From Thermoanaerobacter sp. (GTDB taxonomy: Bacteria > Bacillota > Thermoanaerobacteria > Thermoanaerobacterales > Thermoanaerobacteraceae): a stretch of 64,000 nucleotides of DNA. Location of the stretch: contig JADBKJ010000001.1 in assembly GCA_014896455.1 (NCBI GenBank), positions 1 through 64,000 on the forward strand, read 5' to 3'. Below the pieces are notes generated by a model. That model searched no databases, had not been told where the DNA came from, and worked only from the letters and a program-made list of their open reading frames with translations. Below, piece after piece: positions 26,077-34,674 of this stretch (positions within the stretch are counted from its first letter, which is position 1; each line of letters opens with the position of its first letter). Made by a program: the position numbers and the translations under genes.

Positions 26077-26832
26077 TTATACTTTTCCAACTTCGTTGAC
26101 AGCTTTTCCAAGAGTCTCATCAAAAACAATTGCAACCTTCTGATTTGATTCATAATTTCTCATCACGCTTATCATATTTACCATTTCTTTAACAGAATTC
26201 ACATTTGACTGTTCTAAAAAGCCTTGCTTTATTTTCCCTGTTGCAGGAATAAGTTGTACATTGGCACTGTTATCTATAAAAAATAAATTATTGCCCTCTT
26301 TTCTTAAACCATCATAATTATCAAGATCCACAATTCTAAGCCTGTCCACCAATTGACCATTGTTTATAATATTGCCCATCTCATCAACAGAAATGTCTCC
26401 TTGTGCTAACTGTATAGGCCCATTTTCCCCTTCTACAATATATCCCTCTTGTGTGACTAAATACCCATCTTTGGATAAAGTAAAAGAGCCATCCCTTGTA
26501 TACCTTTGACCATTAGGGGTATTTACCACAAAAAACCCATTGCCATCTATCGCAAAGTCTAACTTACCATTTGTTTGAGAAAAAGCACCTTCTCCAAAAT
26601 TTGTATAAAAAGTGTCAACTAACACGCCGTAATCCATTCTTCCAATTTTCCCGTTAGGCGGTGTGTTATCGCCCCCATGTCTTGTTACTTCAAAATTTGG
26701 GAAAGAGGAAGTAACTACCACATCTTTTTTATATCCTACTGTATTAACATTTGCAAGATTATTCGCCAAAACATCCATTATCTTAGTTTGGGTAATCATC
26801 CCCGAAGAGGCAGTGTAAAGCCCTCTTAACAT
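26077..26832 (-). CDS. flhO: flagellar hook-basal body protein, FlgF/FlgG family
   Basis: 251-aa rod protein with the N-terminal ANNLANVNTVGYKKD and C-terminal QGFLEQSNVNSVKEMVNMI signatures. It matches B. subtilis FlhO in position, directly after mbl. It forms part of the flagellar rod or proximal hook structure outside the cytoplasmic membrane, exported by the flagellar secretion system rather than by a signal peptide. Confidence 0.9.
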   Translation of the reverse strand: MLRGLYTASSGMITQTKIMDVLANNLANVNTVGYKKDVVVTSSFPNFEVTRHGGDNTPPNGKIGRMDYGVLVDTFYTNFGEGAFSQTNGKLDFAIDGNGFFVVNTPNGQRYTRDGSFTLSKDGYLVTQEGYIVEGENGPIQLAQGDISVDEMGNIINNGQLVDRLRIVDLDNYDGLRKEGNNLFFIDNSANVQLIPATGKIKQGFLEQSNVNSVKEMVNMISVMRNYESNQKVAIVFDETLGKAVNEVGKV

Positions 26833-26844
26833 AAAATCACCTTC

Positions 26845-27876
26845 TTACTTATTGATTTTGTATACGTCTATTATAGTTTCTGATTTTTCTAATAATTCAA
26901 GAGAATCCAATGCTTTCCCCGTACCTAAAGCCACACAACTTATAGGGTCATTTGCAATATAAACAGGTGTATTCATCCTTTCCCTTAAAAGCCTGTCCAT
27001 TCCTTTTAGCAATGCTCCGCCCCCCGTCAGTACTATCCCTTTGTCACTTATGTCCGCTGCTAATTCAGGAGGTGTTTTTTCTAATACACTGTGGACAGCT
27101 TCAACAATTTCTTCAAGAGGCTCTTTTAATGCTTCACATATTTCACTGGAAGTCACTTCTACATTCTGAGGCAAACCAGATATTAAGCTTCTTCCTTTTA
27201 CTATCATCTTCTCTTCTTTGCCATCAAAATAGGCAGTACCTATATTTATTTTTATTTCTTCTGCCATTCTTTCTCCTATTATGATGTGATACTTTTTCCT
27301 CATGTAACGGATAATTGCTTCATCAAAATTGTCCCCCGCTACTTTAATATTTTTAGACACCACTGAACTCCCCAAAGAAATTACGGCTATGTCAGTGGTG
27401 CCTCCCCCAATATCTACAATCATATTTCCACTAGGCTGTGATATATCTAATCCTGCTCCTATAGCTGCCGCAATAGGTTCTTCGATTAGATAAGCTTTTC
27501 GCGCTCCTGCTTGTAATGCTGCATCAATGACAGCTCTTTTTTCTACCTGTGTTACGCCACTTGGAATACAAATCATTATTTTGGGTCTTAATAAAAACCT
27601 TCCCCCGCAGGCTTTGTTTATAAAATACCTAAGCATTTTCTCTGTAACGTCATAGTCAGAAATTACTCCCGCCCTCATAGGCTTCATGGCTAATATATTC
27701 CCTGGCGTCCTGCCTACCATTCTTTGTGCTTCTTCGCCAACCGCAAGAATTTTATTAGTATTTCTATCAATTGCTACAACTGATGGTTCTTTTAAAACAA
27801 TTCCTTCCCCTTTGATGTAGACCAGGACAGATGCCGTGCCAAGGTCAATTCCGATATCCTTAGAGATCGCAAACAT
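26845..27876 (-). CDS. mbl: MreB-family cell-shape protein Mbl
   Basis: Actin-like ATPase that forms membrane-bound filaments guiding lateral wall synthesis. Phosphate-binding motifs are intact: IGIDLGTASVLVY (N-terminus), IVDIGGGTTDIAVI (about 155) and GIVLTGGGALLKGM (about 283). 343 aa. The choice of mbl over mreB rests on position after spoIIID and before flhO, and on the absence of mreC/mreD. ATG follows AAAGGTG. Confidence 0.93.
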   Translation of the reverse strand: MFAISKDIGIDLGTASVLVYIKGEGIVLKEPSVVAIDRNTNKILAVGEEAQRMVGRTPGNILAMKPMRAGVISDYDVTEKMLRYFINKACGGRFLLRPKIMICIPSGVTQVEKRAVIDAALQAGARKAYLIEEPIAAAIGAGLDISQPSGNMIVDIGGGTTDIAVISLGSSVVSKNIKVAGDNFDEAIIRYMRKKYHIIIGERMAEEIKINIGTAYFDGKEEKMIVKGRSLISGLPQNVEVTSSEICEALKEPLEEIVEAVHSVLEKTPPELAADISDKGIVLTGGGALLKGMDRLLRERMNTPVYIANDPISCVALGTGKALDSLELLEKSETIIDVYKINK

Positions 27877-27898
27877 CCAAACACACCTTTCTTATGTA

Positions 27899-27946
27899 TT
27901 TCGGCAAAAATGGCATCCACTTAAATTATCGACATTGATGCCGAAA
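27899..27946 (-). promoter_or_regulatory. overlapping hairpins in the mbl leader
   Basis: Two stems compete for the same bases: TTTCGGCA with TGCCGAAA (27899-27906 and 27939-27946), and GGCATC with GATGCC (27912-27917 and 27937-27942), the second followed by AUUUUUG. It lies 23 bases before the mbl start. It may be a leaky terminator after spoIIID or an attenuator. Confidence 0.5.
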
Positions 27947-28007
27947 TGTTTAATTTATTATCAATTTATTAATTCGCTACAAATTTACAAAATCCTCTTT
28001 TATTTTC

Positions 28008-28268
28008 TCAAAATTTATTGTTCGTTTTTTGATATTTTATTTTAGTTGCCTTTCCTCCTCTTATATGCCTTTCCGCTTTATTTTTGCTTAGAATCTCTCT
28101 CACTTCTTTATATAATTCAAAGTTTATATCTGGAAGCCTTTCTGTCACATCTTTGTGAACTGTGCTTTTGCTAACTCCAAAAACCTTCGCAGCTTCTCTT
28201 ACAGTTGCTTTGTGTTGTACTATATATTTTGATATTTCTAGTGTTCTCTCTTCTATGTAATCTTTCAA
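28008..28268 (-). CDS. spoIIID: sporulation regulator SpoIIID
   Basis: Small DNA-binding protein (86 aa) that controls mother-cell genes during sporulation. The helix-turn-helix reads EAAKVFGVSKSTVHKDVTER and is nearly identical to that of other SpoIIID proteins, as is the basic tail RHIRGGKATKIKY. Start is a TTG at 28268, eight bases after AAGGGGG. Adjacent to mbl as in B. subtilis. Confidence 0.95.
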   Translation of the reverse strand: MKDYIEERTLEISKYIVQHKATVREAAKVFGVSKSTVHKDVTERLPDINFELYKEVREILSKNKAERHIRGGKATKIKYQKTNNKF

Positions 28269-28348
28269 AACCAAAACCCCCTTTAAATTTTTCAAATCTC
28301 ATTAATATGTATATGCCAAAACAAAGCCATTAGAATATTTATAAAAAC

Positions 28349-28387
28349 AAAAAAGACTTGAATACGGGATGTATTCAAGTCTTTTTT
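28349..28387. terminator. bidirectional terminator after spoIIQ
   Basis: Perfect 17-bp stem (AAAAAAGACTTGAATAC with its complement) and a 5-nt loop, 13 bases after the spoIIQ stop. Confidence 0.9.
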
Positions 28388-28399
28388 AAACAGGTATTC

Positions 28400-29236
28400 T
28401 TATTTAAAATATGCTATTGGATCAACAGGTATTCCATTTTCTAAAAGTTCAAAATGCAAGTGGGGTCCTTCCCCAACTTCAAACTTTGCTGATTCTCCTA
28501 TTTCCCCTATTTGCTGTCCTCTTACTATTTTTTCTTGTTCCTTTGCTAAAATCTCATCGCCTAAATTTGCATACCGTGTTTCCCATTTTCCATTTTTTAT
28601 AACAACAGTATTCCCTAATTTTGGATCTTTATATACCTTTGTCACAATTCCATCCATAGCTGACAATACAGGTTCTCCTAAGTTTGATCCAATATCTACA
28701 CCTTTATGAGTTGTCCATTCTTGAAGGGTTTTTGAAAATACAAGCTTATCTTTAGCAAATTCTAATATTATGTCTCCCTTTACAGGCTTCAATAAAACTA
28801 ACATCGTAGAAGATAAATTACTATCTTTTTTTATTGTGGATGTAGTACTTGCCATAACAGTTGTTACTTTGCTGTTTGTTAAACTATCATTTTCCCCTGA
28901 ACTTTTAACCTCGTCACTATTTTTTGTTACCGGTTGAGAATTTTCTTTTTTGTCAGATACGTTATTTTCTTGTTGTTGGCTGATAACAGCTGTAGAATTA
29001 TTTTGCTGTTCTTTTTCTTCCTGACCTTGCGCTAGTTCTTCTTCATAACCCCAATCACTTTCAATAGCTGAATTAACTTCTTCTTGTTGTGCTTTTCTGA
29101 GTTCTTCTAATTTTTTTAAATTATTATTAGTAACATAAACTGACGTAGCGGCTATCACTACTATGGATAAAAATAATACTATGTAAAAACCCTTTCTATC
29201 GAAAAATCTTATCAAATTTTCCCTGTTTATTCTCAC
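28400..29236 (-). CDS. spoIIQ: SpoIIQ-type M23 peptidase of the engulfment complex
   Basis: Forespore membrane protein that pairs with mother-cell SpoIIIAH during engulfment. One membrane span (about residues 17-36), a low-complexity linker rich in Gln, Asn and Ser, then an M23/LytM domain. The zinc ligands appear intact: THKGVDIGS (His, Asp) and HLHFELL (His), so it may be an active endopeptidase, unlike the B. subtilis protein. Start is the GTG at 29236, eight bases after GGAGG; this fits the SigF promoter better than the upstream TTG. Confidence 0.9.
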   Translation of the reverse strand: MRINRENLIRFFDRKGFYIVLFLSIVVIAATSVYVTNNNLKKLEELRKAQQEEVNSAIESDWGYEEELAQGQEEKEQQNNSTAVISQQQENNVSDKKENSQPVTKNSDEVKSSGENDSLTNSKVTTVMASTTSTIKKDSNLSSTMLVLLKPVKGDIILEFAKDKLVFSKTLQEWTTHKGVDIGSNLGEPVLSAMDGIVTKVYKDPKLGNTVVIKNGKWETRYANLGDEILAKEQEKIVRGQQIGEIGESAKFEVGEGPHLHFELLENGIPVDPIAYFK

Positions 29237-29255
29237 ATTTTTCACCTCCAAATGG

Positions 29256-29285
29256 TATTTTAACCATTAACTTAATTGTTTATAC
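29256..29285 (-). promoter_or_regulatory. SigF-type promoter of spoIIQ
   Basis: The minus strand has GTATA, 15 bases, then GGTTAAAATA, a full match to the forespore consensus GYATA-N15-GGNNANANTR. The predicted RNA start is only about a dozen bases before the GTG start codon. Confidence 0.75.
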
Positions 29286-29291
29286 AAAAAA

Positions 29292-29312
29292 ACAGCACTT
29301 TATCAGTGCTGT
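29292..29312 (-). terminator. intrinsic terminator of spoIID
   Basis: ACAGCACT / AGTGCTGT stem with 5-nt loop followed by seven U; the spoIID stop codon lies in the stem. Confidence 0.85.
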
Positions 29313-30355
29313 ATTTTCAATAAATCTTCAATTTTTACTATTTCTATCCCTGTATAATAATATTTCAATATTTCGTCAAACTTTTTCCCTTGTTTCGCCA
29401 TTGCATTTGCTCCATATTGACTCATTCCCACTCCGTGACCATAACCTATTACAGTTATTACAATGTTATTTCCTTGTTCCTCAAAGCTAAAATTTGTAGA
29501 ATTTAAATTAAAAATTTCTTTTATATCTTTACCATTAAAAGTTATATTCCCTATTTTTAAAGTTTTAACGTGCCCAACTTGTGTTCTTTCTACATCTTTT
29601 ATTTGATTTAAAATATTGCTATTATCCAATCTCAAGGAAGGCTCTTTTTGTTTTAATTTATTTATAAATTCTTCTTTTGACACTATAACAGTAGTTTTAT
29701 ATTTTGATGCTGCCTCTTCACCAGGAGAAACCACACTTCTTAAATAGGGAATTTTGCTCTGCCATACGTCCTCAGAGTTCTCTGTTTTCCCTCCACTTAT
29801 AGCATGATAAGCTGGCACAATTAAAGCATCATCGTAAACTAATACAAGCCCTTCTGTATCTTCTACTGCTTGAGATATTTTTGCATAGTATTTATCAAAA
29901 TTTTTCCCCCATTTTTCCTTCAGCTCCCCCTCAGATTGCCATGCTTGGCAATGTTCCGAATCAGTGCACACATCAGCCCCCGGATGTAAATCACAGCCTT
30001 TTCCTCCCAAAGCTATTTCTTTTGAGAGCACATAAGTCCTCGCTGCAACAACTTGTGCCTTTAAAGCTTCTATTTCAAATTCTGCAGGCATTTCTGCAGC
30101 AACTACTCCTTTTACGTATTCCTCTAAATTCATTTTCTGGATTTTGTTTTGATTTGTTATAAAAACATTCACCGTATGGTACAAATCTGTATTACCTAAA
30201 TTGTCTAATTTTACTAACTTTCCTCCATCAATAAGCTTGACATCACTCGCGGGTGTTGAAGAAGTTTTGTGAGAATTAAAACCAAAAACTATTATAGAAG
30301 GTAAAATTATTAAACTAAAAAATATTAAAGAAATTCCATAAATGGCATATTTCAT
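29303..30355 (-). CDS. spoIID: stage II sporulation protein D, peptidoglycan lytic transglycosylase
   Basis: Membrane-anchored lytic transglycosylase of the engulfment machinery. N-terminal membrane segment (about 5-25), then the SpoIID domain with MNLEEYVKGVVAAEMPAEFE, including the catalytic Glu, and the C-terminal GYGHGVGMSQYGANAMA. 350 aa. ATG after GGAGGTG. Adjacent to spoIIQ as in B. subtilis, but here separated from murA by about 16 kb of other genes. Confidence 0.95.
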   Translation of the reverse strand: MKYAIYGISLIFFSLIILPSIIVFGFNSHKTSSTPASDVKLIDGGKLVKLDNLGNTDLYHTVNVFITNQNKIQKMNLEEYVKGVVAAEMPAEFEIEALKAQVVAARTYVLSKEIALGGKGCDLHPGADVCTDSEHCQAWQSEGELKEKWGKNFDKYYAKISQAVEDTEGLVLVYDDALIVPAYHAISGGKTENSEDVWQSKIPYLRSVVSPGEEAASKYKTTVIVSKEEFINKLKQKEPSLRLDNSNILNQIKDVERTQVGHVKTLKIGNITFNGKDIKEIFNLNSTNFSFEEQGNNIVITVIGYGHGVGMSQYGANAMAKQGKKFDEILKYYYTGIEIVKIEDLLKIQH

Positions 30356-30386
30356 TTTTCACCTCCAATTGTGAACTACTAAATAA

Positions 30387-30415
30387 AATATATGTCCTTA
30401 TGTATATATTTATTC
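30387..30415 (-). promoter_or_regulatory. possible SigE promoter of spoIID
   Basis: GAATAAA, 14 bases, CATATATT on the minus strand resembles KMATATT-N14-CATACAMT (5/7 and 6/8) about 30 bases before the start. spoIID is SigE-dependent in B. subtilis. Confidence 0.35.
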
Positions 30416-30472
30416 TTATCTAATTAAGCCTCTTATCACCCCTACAAACTAAAAAATCTCTGTCTACAAAAA

Positions 30473-30493
30473 AACAAGGGATTTCTCCCTTGT
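30473..30493 (-). terminator. terminator of the SLH operon, copy with U-tract
   Basis: ACAAGGG / CCCTTGT stem followed by TTTTTTTG on the minus strand. A 17/21 identical, decayed copy lies at 30557-30577 next to the stop codon of the SLH gene, with a 63-bp repeat element between. Confidence 0.8.
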
Positions 30494-30556
30494 CAGCTTG
30501 TTGACAAAGTCAAAAATTTTTAAATAGGATATTTTTGAAAGTTTGTCTACAGTCTA
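30494..30556. repeat. internally deleted copy of the terminator-nested repeat
   Basis: Starts CAGCTTGTTGACAAAG and ends TTTGTCTACAGTCTA, matching both ends of the full copies at 45927 and 55383, but only 63 bp long, with the GC-rich interior missing. Flanked by diverged 21-bp direct repeats of the terminator. Confidence 0.8.
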
Positions 30557-30578
30557 AACAATAGACTTCTCCTTTGTA

Positions 30579-32066
30579 TTAATTATGATAATTTAATATC
30601 CTCATTACATAATCAAAAGTAAGGTCGTTCATCATAAAGTTTATCATCCTAGAAATCATTGAAGCAGCTTCTTCTCTCGTAACATAGCCATCAGGGTTAA
30701 ACCTGCCGTATTCATCGCCTGATATAAGTCCTATCTCCCGCGCTACGTAAATACTCCTTTTGGCCCACAATGGTATGGCATAGTCATCTAAAAAACCGGT
30801 ATCAAAATTTCCTGAAGGTGCGAGGTTCTCAAGCCCCAAAGCTCTTATAAATATCACTGCCGCTTGGGCACGAGTAAGAGACCTTGAAGGACTGAACTGA
30901 TTTGGAGCAGTGCCTGAGATAAGCCCTGCATCACTGGCTGCTTTTATATATCCATAATTCGGATCATTAGTAGATATATCAATAAAAGGTGAAATTTCTA
31001 TAGCGCTTTTGTTTCTTGCTGAATAAAGCGTACTCTTTGGCGGTTCATATGGTTTTAATCCAATTGCTTTTCCAACTGCAACGGTAAAGTCTGAGCGCAA
31101 TATGGGAAGTTTAGGCCCAAAGTATTCTGAGTCATTAGGAAATACTTCCATGCTCATTAATTTTTTAATATCCTCTTTTCCCCATGTTCCATTTATGTCT
31201 TTAACCTGGGGGACCACCAATCTATCTTCGAATGACACACCATCAAGTTTCAAACTTCCATTTCCTATGTTTCTTCCCATTTCATTGCCTTTGTCATCTA
31301 GTTTTGGAAGATTATAAGAGTAATTCATCATGTCACCGCTATTTCGCCTTAAAAGATATCCACCCCTAAAGCTTATATATTGAGGGTCATTTTCCACATA
31401 TTCAATACTGGATTTATCAGTAAAAGATACATTTACATGAGCCTCTCCAATCCATTTTTTTACTTCTCCGTTTGACCCCATTGTGCTTTCGATTAAATAA
31501 TTTATTTGATGTGTATCAGCACTTCCGTACTTATGAGTAAATCCTACTGTTTTGTCATCTATAGTCACTTTTACAGTCCCTTTATTGCCATTGACCCTGT
31601 ATAATTTTACGCCTGAATAGTTACCAGCATAGTAAGTTACACCAGGGTTTATGCTTTTTACTTCAGAACCTGAGTATATATATCCATTATTCCTGTCTAA
31701 AGTGTAAGTATTTCCCCCTATTTTTATGTTTTCAGTATATGTCTTAAGAGTAGTCTGGCTAATCTTTTGGTTGTATTCAGGTTTTTTTGTTTCTTGAGTA
31801 ACAAAAGTAAGGGAACGTGTGAGTTTGTCTCCTGACTCGGAAGTAAGGTCGTACCTATATGTTGTTGTAGTAGTATCACCTCTTACAGATTGATTAATTT
31901 TAAGAACACCACTAAATATAATAGGTTGTCCTGTTATAAATAAAACTTCTTTGTATTCTTGCTCATTGGCAATACCACCTTCAAAACCTGCATCATTGGC
32001 AAAAACCTGAACAGGAAAAGGAATCAAAAGGGTGAATATTATAACTAACCCTATGATTTTTTTCAT
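30579..32066 (-). CDS. S-layer-anchored protein with C-terminal SLH domains
   Basis: 495-aa secreted protein with an N-terminal signal peptide (about 1-23, ending VFA). The middle is beta-rich with no recognised domain. Three SLH modules occupy about 290-490: DFTVAVGKAIGL, NQFSPSRSLTRAQAAVIFIR and GRFNPDGYVTREEAASMISR. SLH modules bind pyruvylated wall polymers. Last gene of the surface operon, 22 bases after the previous one; ATG after GGGGGAA. Confidence 0.88.
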   Translation of the reverse strand: MKKIIGLVIIFTLLIPFPVQVFANDAGFEGGIANEQEYKEVLFITGQPIIFSGVLKINQSVRGDTTTTTYRYDLTSESGDKLTRSLTFVTQETKKPEYNQKISQTTLKTYTENIKIGGNTYTLDRNNGYIYSGSEVKSINPGVTYYAGNYSGVKLYRVNGNKGTVKVTIDDKTVGFTHKYGSADTHQINYLIESTMGSNGEVKKWIGEAHVNVSFTDKSSIEYVENDPQYISFRGGYLLRRNSGDMMNYSYNLPKLDDKGNEMGRNIGNGSLKLDGVSFEDRLVVPQVKDINGTWGKEDIKKLMSMEVFPNDSEYFGPKLPILRSDFTVAVGKAIGLKPYEPPKSTLYSARNKSAIEISPFIDISTNDPNYGYIKAASDAGLISGTAPNQFSPSRSLTRAQAAVIFIRALGLENLAPSGNFDTGFLDDYAIPLWAKRSIYVAREIGLISGDEYGRFNPDGYVTREEAASMISRMINFMMNDLTFDYVMRILNYHN

Positions 32067-32088
32067 TGCAATTCCCCCAATGTTTTTC

Positions 32089-34662
32089 TTACTTCACCGT
32101 TACAATAACAGCAGATGCCCCATTTCTTATAATATAGAGTGAATCTCCCGGATTTATAGAACTTATATTGACTGCCTGTCCATTTTTAATTATTAACGCT
32201 TTTGATACATCTACTGTATCAAGAGAGGTATTCAGATTCCAAACCCCATTTAATTCATTCCAATCATTTACATTATTTAGAGTTAACTTGGTACCATCAA
32301 TAGATGCAACCTCAGCAGTAGAGATTCTTTCTTGCCCCGTTGAATTCATAATGTTTATTGCAATAGCATTGTCTCCTTGTGATACCACATACACATGGGC
32401 AGAGGCGTATTTAGATTTTCCATATTTTACATCCAAAATCTCTGTGTAAGGAATAACTTTTGAATCTTTACCTCTATTGTCAACTATATAAGTTTTATCT
32501 CCCACATAGAAAGTTTTTGTGCCCCCTACAATATTCCATTGATTGTTTTGTATAGCATAATACCCATATGCTTGATACCACCAATTTGTATATAAGTTAC
32601 CAATAGTGATAGAATTTGATGTTGCACTGGTTATAAAACCTTTTGCATAGTAATACTCTGGATATACACTATCAATTACTGAGATGAAATTAGCATATAA
32701 GCTTCTATCCGTCTGGGAAAAAGATACATATACTTGTTTATTTCCTATAAGTGAAGTATAGGGTATTTTCTTTCCATCTTTTAAAATAATTGTGCCGTCG
32801 TTTACAGTTACTTTCCTCCCATCATTTAATGTAAGAATCATTGATTGACTGTCAAAATTTGCAATGCCACTGTAACTCATTGTAAAACTTGGGGTTATGT
32901 TTATAAACGTAATTGAATCTGTTCCAAAGTGCTTCTCAACTGTAGCATATATTTGATTTCCTTTGTAATTTTTAAGGTCTTCTTTGCTGACCTCAAAGCC
33001 ATTGTAATATATTTTAGCTTCATCTAAAGGATAATAAGCAAAATTATTTGCACTTTGCCATGTACCTTGATAATACTTTTCCACATTGTTTATTGAAATA
33101 GAATTGTTGGAAGCCAATAAACTTCCGAGATTTCCTCTTATGATATAGTAGACTTTGTGATATCCATTTTCTATTAATACCTTGAGGGGTGCATTTGTAT
33201 AAGGGTCATCAAAATACAAATTTACATAGTCTCCCTCTTTTATTGAAGACAAAGACACAGCATTTCCATTTTTTATAACAGGCACATCATAAGCAATAGA
33301 ATAAAACTTTCCATTGTCTAATTTAATATTTATGCCATTATCTTGTTTATCTATAGCCATTATGCTTCCTGTTACTTGTCTTGAACCTGTATCGATTTTC
33401 CCACTTCCCAAATCTTCATAATCAACATTTATTGCATAAGCCGTGTTACCATTAAGGTACACTGTAGCTATTTGACCATATCGTAAATCTTTTATAGAAG
33501 CAGGATAATCATTTATATAGACTTTTGTATTAGGGTTATAAGAAAATACATATTCAACTCCTGATTCAGATGTAAGTGTTATGTTAGAAGCTGATATGTC
33601 TTTTATCTCTCCGTACAAAGTGTTCTGAAATACAGGGCTTTTTTCAGCAAATATCACATTTTGACCGCTTATATAAAAATTCACATTATCCCCTTTTTCA
33701 ATAGAATCAGAAAAAGAAGGAACTCCATTGCTAATAGTCAAAAAATCTGAATTATGAATTATTCCTTTTGAAGAATATGTGCGTTGAACCACAATATACT
33801 CATTTTGCCCTTTATTATTGAGAAGAACAAAAGTTTTCTTTATACTATTTTCCCCAGCAACCTCTTCGTAAAGTATATCCTGCACTGTAGCATTTATTAT
33901 TGAATAGCCCATTAAATTATACCCTAAGTTAAAAGCTCTATTCAAGACTGACGCCATCTGCTCTCTGGTTATGTTGTCTTTAGGTCCAAATTTACTATCA
34001 TTGTAGCCTGTCATTATTCCACTTTTTAAAACTGCTTCAATATATGGCATATAATCAGTATTAAAACTTTTAGCATCCGAAAAAGCATAAACTTTTTGTA
34101 AATCTTTTCCGTAAATCGGCGCAAGATTCAATCCTTTTGCTATCCAATAAGCAACTTCCTCTCGTGTTGCATTTGCTGTAAAATCCAAAGCCATATCCTC
34201 TTTCCTCAAAAGATTATTTTTCGATGCCACATCAATTATTCCTTGTGCCCATGAATCTACTTTGGTACCTGATTGAGAAGAAGCATTATTTTGCCCAGCC
34301 TGATTAGAATATTGAGTAGGAGGGTTACTCCCCCCTACTGCAGTAGAGGGGGATATAGGTGTTTTTTGTACTTGTTCTTCCATTCCCATTAGTCGTACAA
34401 TATATGCTATTGCCTCTTCTCTTTTTAAATAGCTTTTAGGATAAAATTTTTGACTTCCTCCACCTCTAATAACTGAAAGAGCAGTCATTTTCATTATATC
34501 ATTTTTAGCAAAACTATCTTTTATATCTTTGAAGGACATATTGTAATAGATGCTTTGCGCGTTGTCCGTACCGTAATATACAGGATTGTCCGAAGCATAA
34601 GTATAAACACTATTTAAAACAAATAGAATTATTGTAAGTAAAATTGTAAATATCTTTTTCAA
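32089..34662 (-). CDS. large S-layer-anchored protein with N-terminal SLH domains
   Basis: 857-aa secreted protein. Signal peptide MKKIFTILLTIILFVLNSVY..., then three SLH modules (about 40-245; FYPKSYLKREEAIAYIVRLMG, DFTANATREEVAYWIAKGLN, SKFGPKDNITREQMASVLNR). The rest has repeated beta-strand units with GDYVNLYF, GDNVNFYI and GDSLYII patterns, reminiscent of small barrel repeats. Start taken as the TTG at 34662, spaced from GAGGAG; a GTG three codons earlier is too close. Thirteen bases after the TIG-repeat gene. Confidence 0.87.
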   Translation of the reverse strand: MKKIFTILLTIILFVLNSVYTYASDNPVYYGTDNAQSIYYNMSFKDIKDSFAKNDIMKMTALSVIRGGGSQKFYPKSYLKREEAIAYIVRLMGMEEQVQKTPISPSTAVGGSNPPTQYSNQAGQNNASSQSGTKVDSWAQGIIDVASKNNLLRKEDMALDFTANATREEVAYWIAKGLNLAPIYGKDLQKVYAFSDAKSFNTDYMPYIEAVLKSGIMTGYNDSKFGPKDNITREQMASVLNRAFNLGYNLMGYSIINATVQDILYEEVAGENSIKKTFVLLNNKGQNEYIVVQRTYSSKGIIHNSDFLTISNGVPSFSDSIEKGDNVNFYISGQNVIFAEKSPVFQNTLYGEIKDISASNITLTSESGVEYVFSYNPNTKVYINDYPASIKDLRYGQIATVYLNGNTAYAINVDYEDLGSGKIDTGSRQVTGSIMAIDKQDNGINIKLDNGKFYSIAYDVPVIKNGNAVSLSSIKEGDYVNLYFDDPYTNAPLKVLIENGYHKVYYIIRGNLGSLLASNNSISINNVEKYYQGTWQSANNFAYYPLDEAKIYYNGFEVSKEDLKNYKGNQIYATVEKHFGTDSITFINITPSFTMSYSGIANFDSQSMILTLNDGRKVTVNDGTIILKDGKKIPYTSLIGNKQVYVSFSQTDRSLYANFISVIDSVYPEYYYAKGFITSATSNSITIGNLYTNWWYQAYGYYAIQNNQWNIVGGTKTFYVGDKTYIVDNRGKDSKVIPYTEILDVKYGKSKYASAHVYVVSQGDNAIAINIMNSTGQERISTAEVASIDGTKLTLNNVNDWNELNGVWNLNTSLDTVDVSKALIIKNGQAVNISSINPGDSLYIIRNGASAVIVTVK

Positions 34663-34674
34663 CTTTCTCACTCC

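Noticed and set aside
28296-28345. SigE promoter for spoIIID
   Set aside because: CATATACA resembles the -10, but no matching -35 lies at 14-15 bases.
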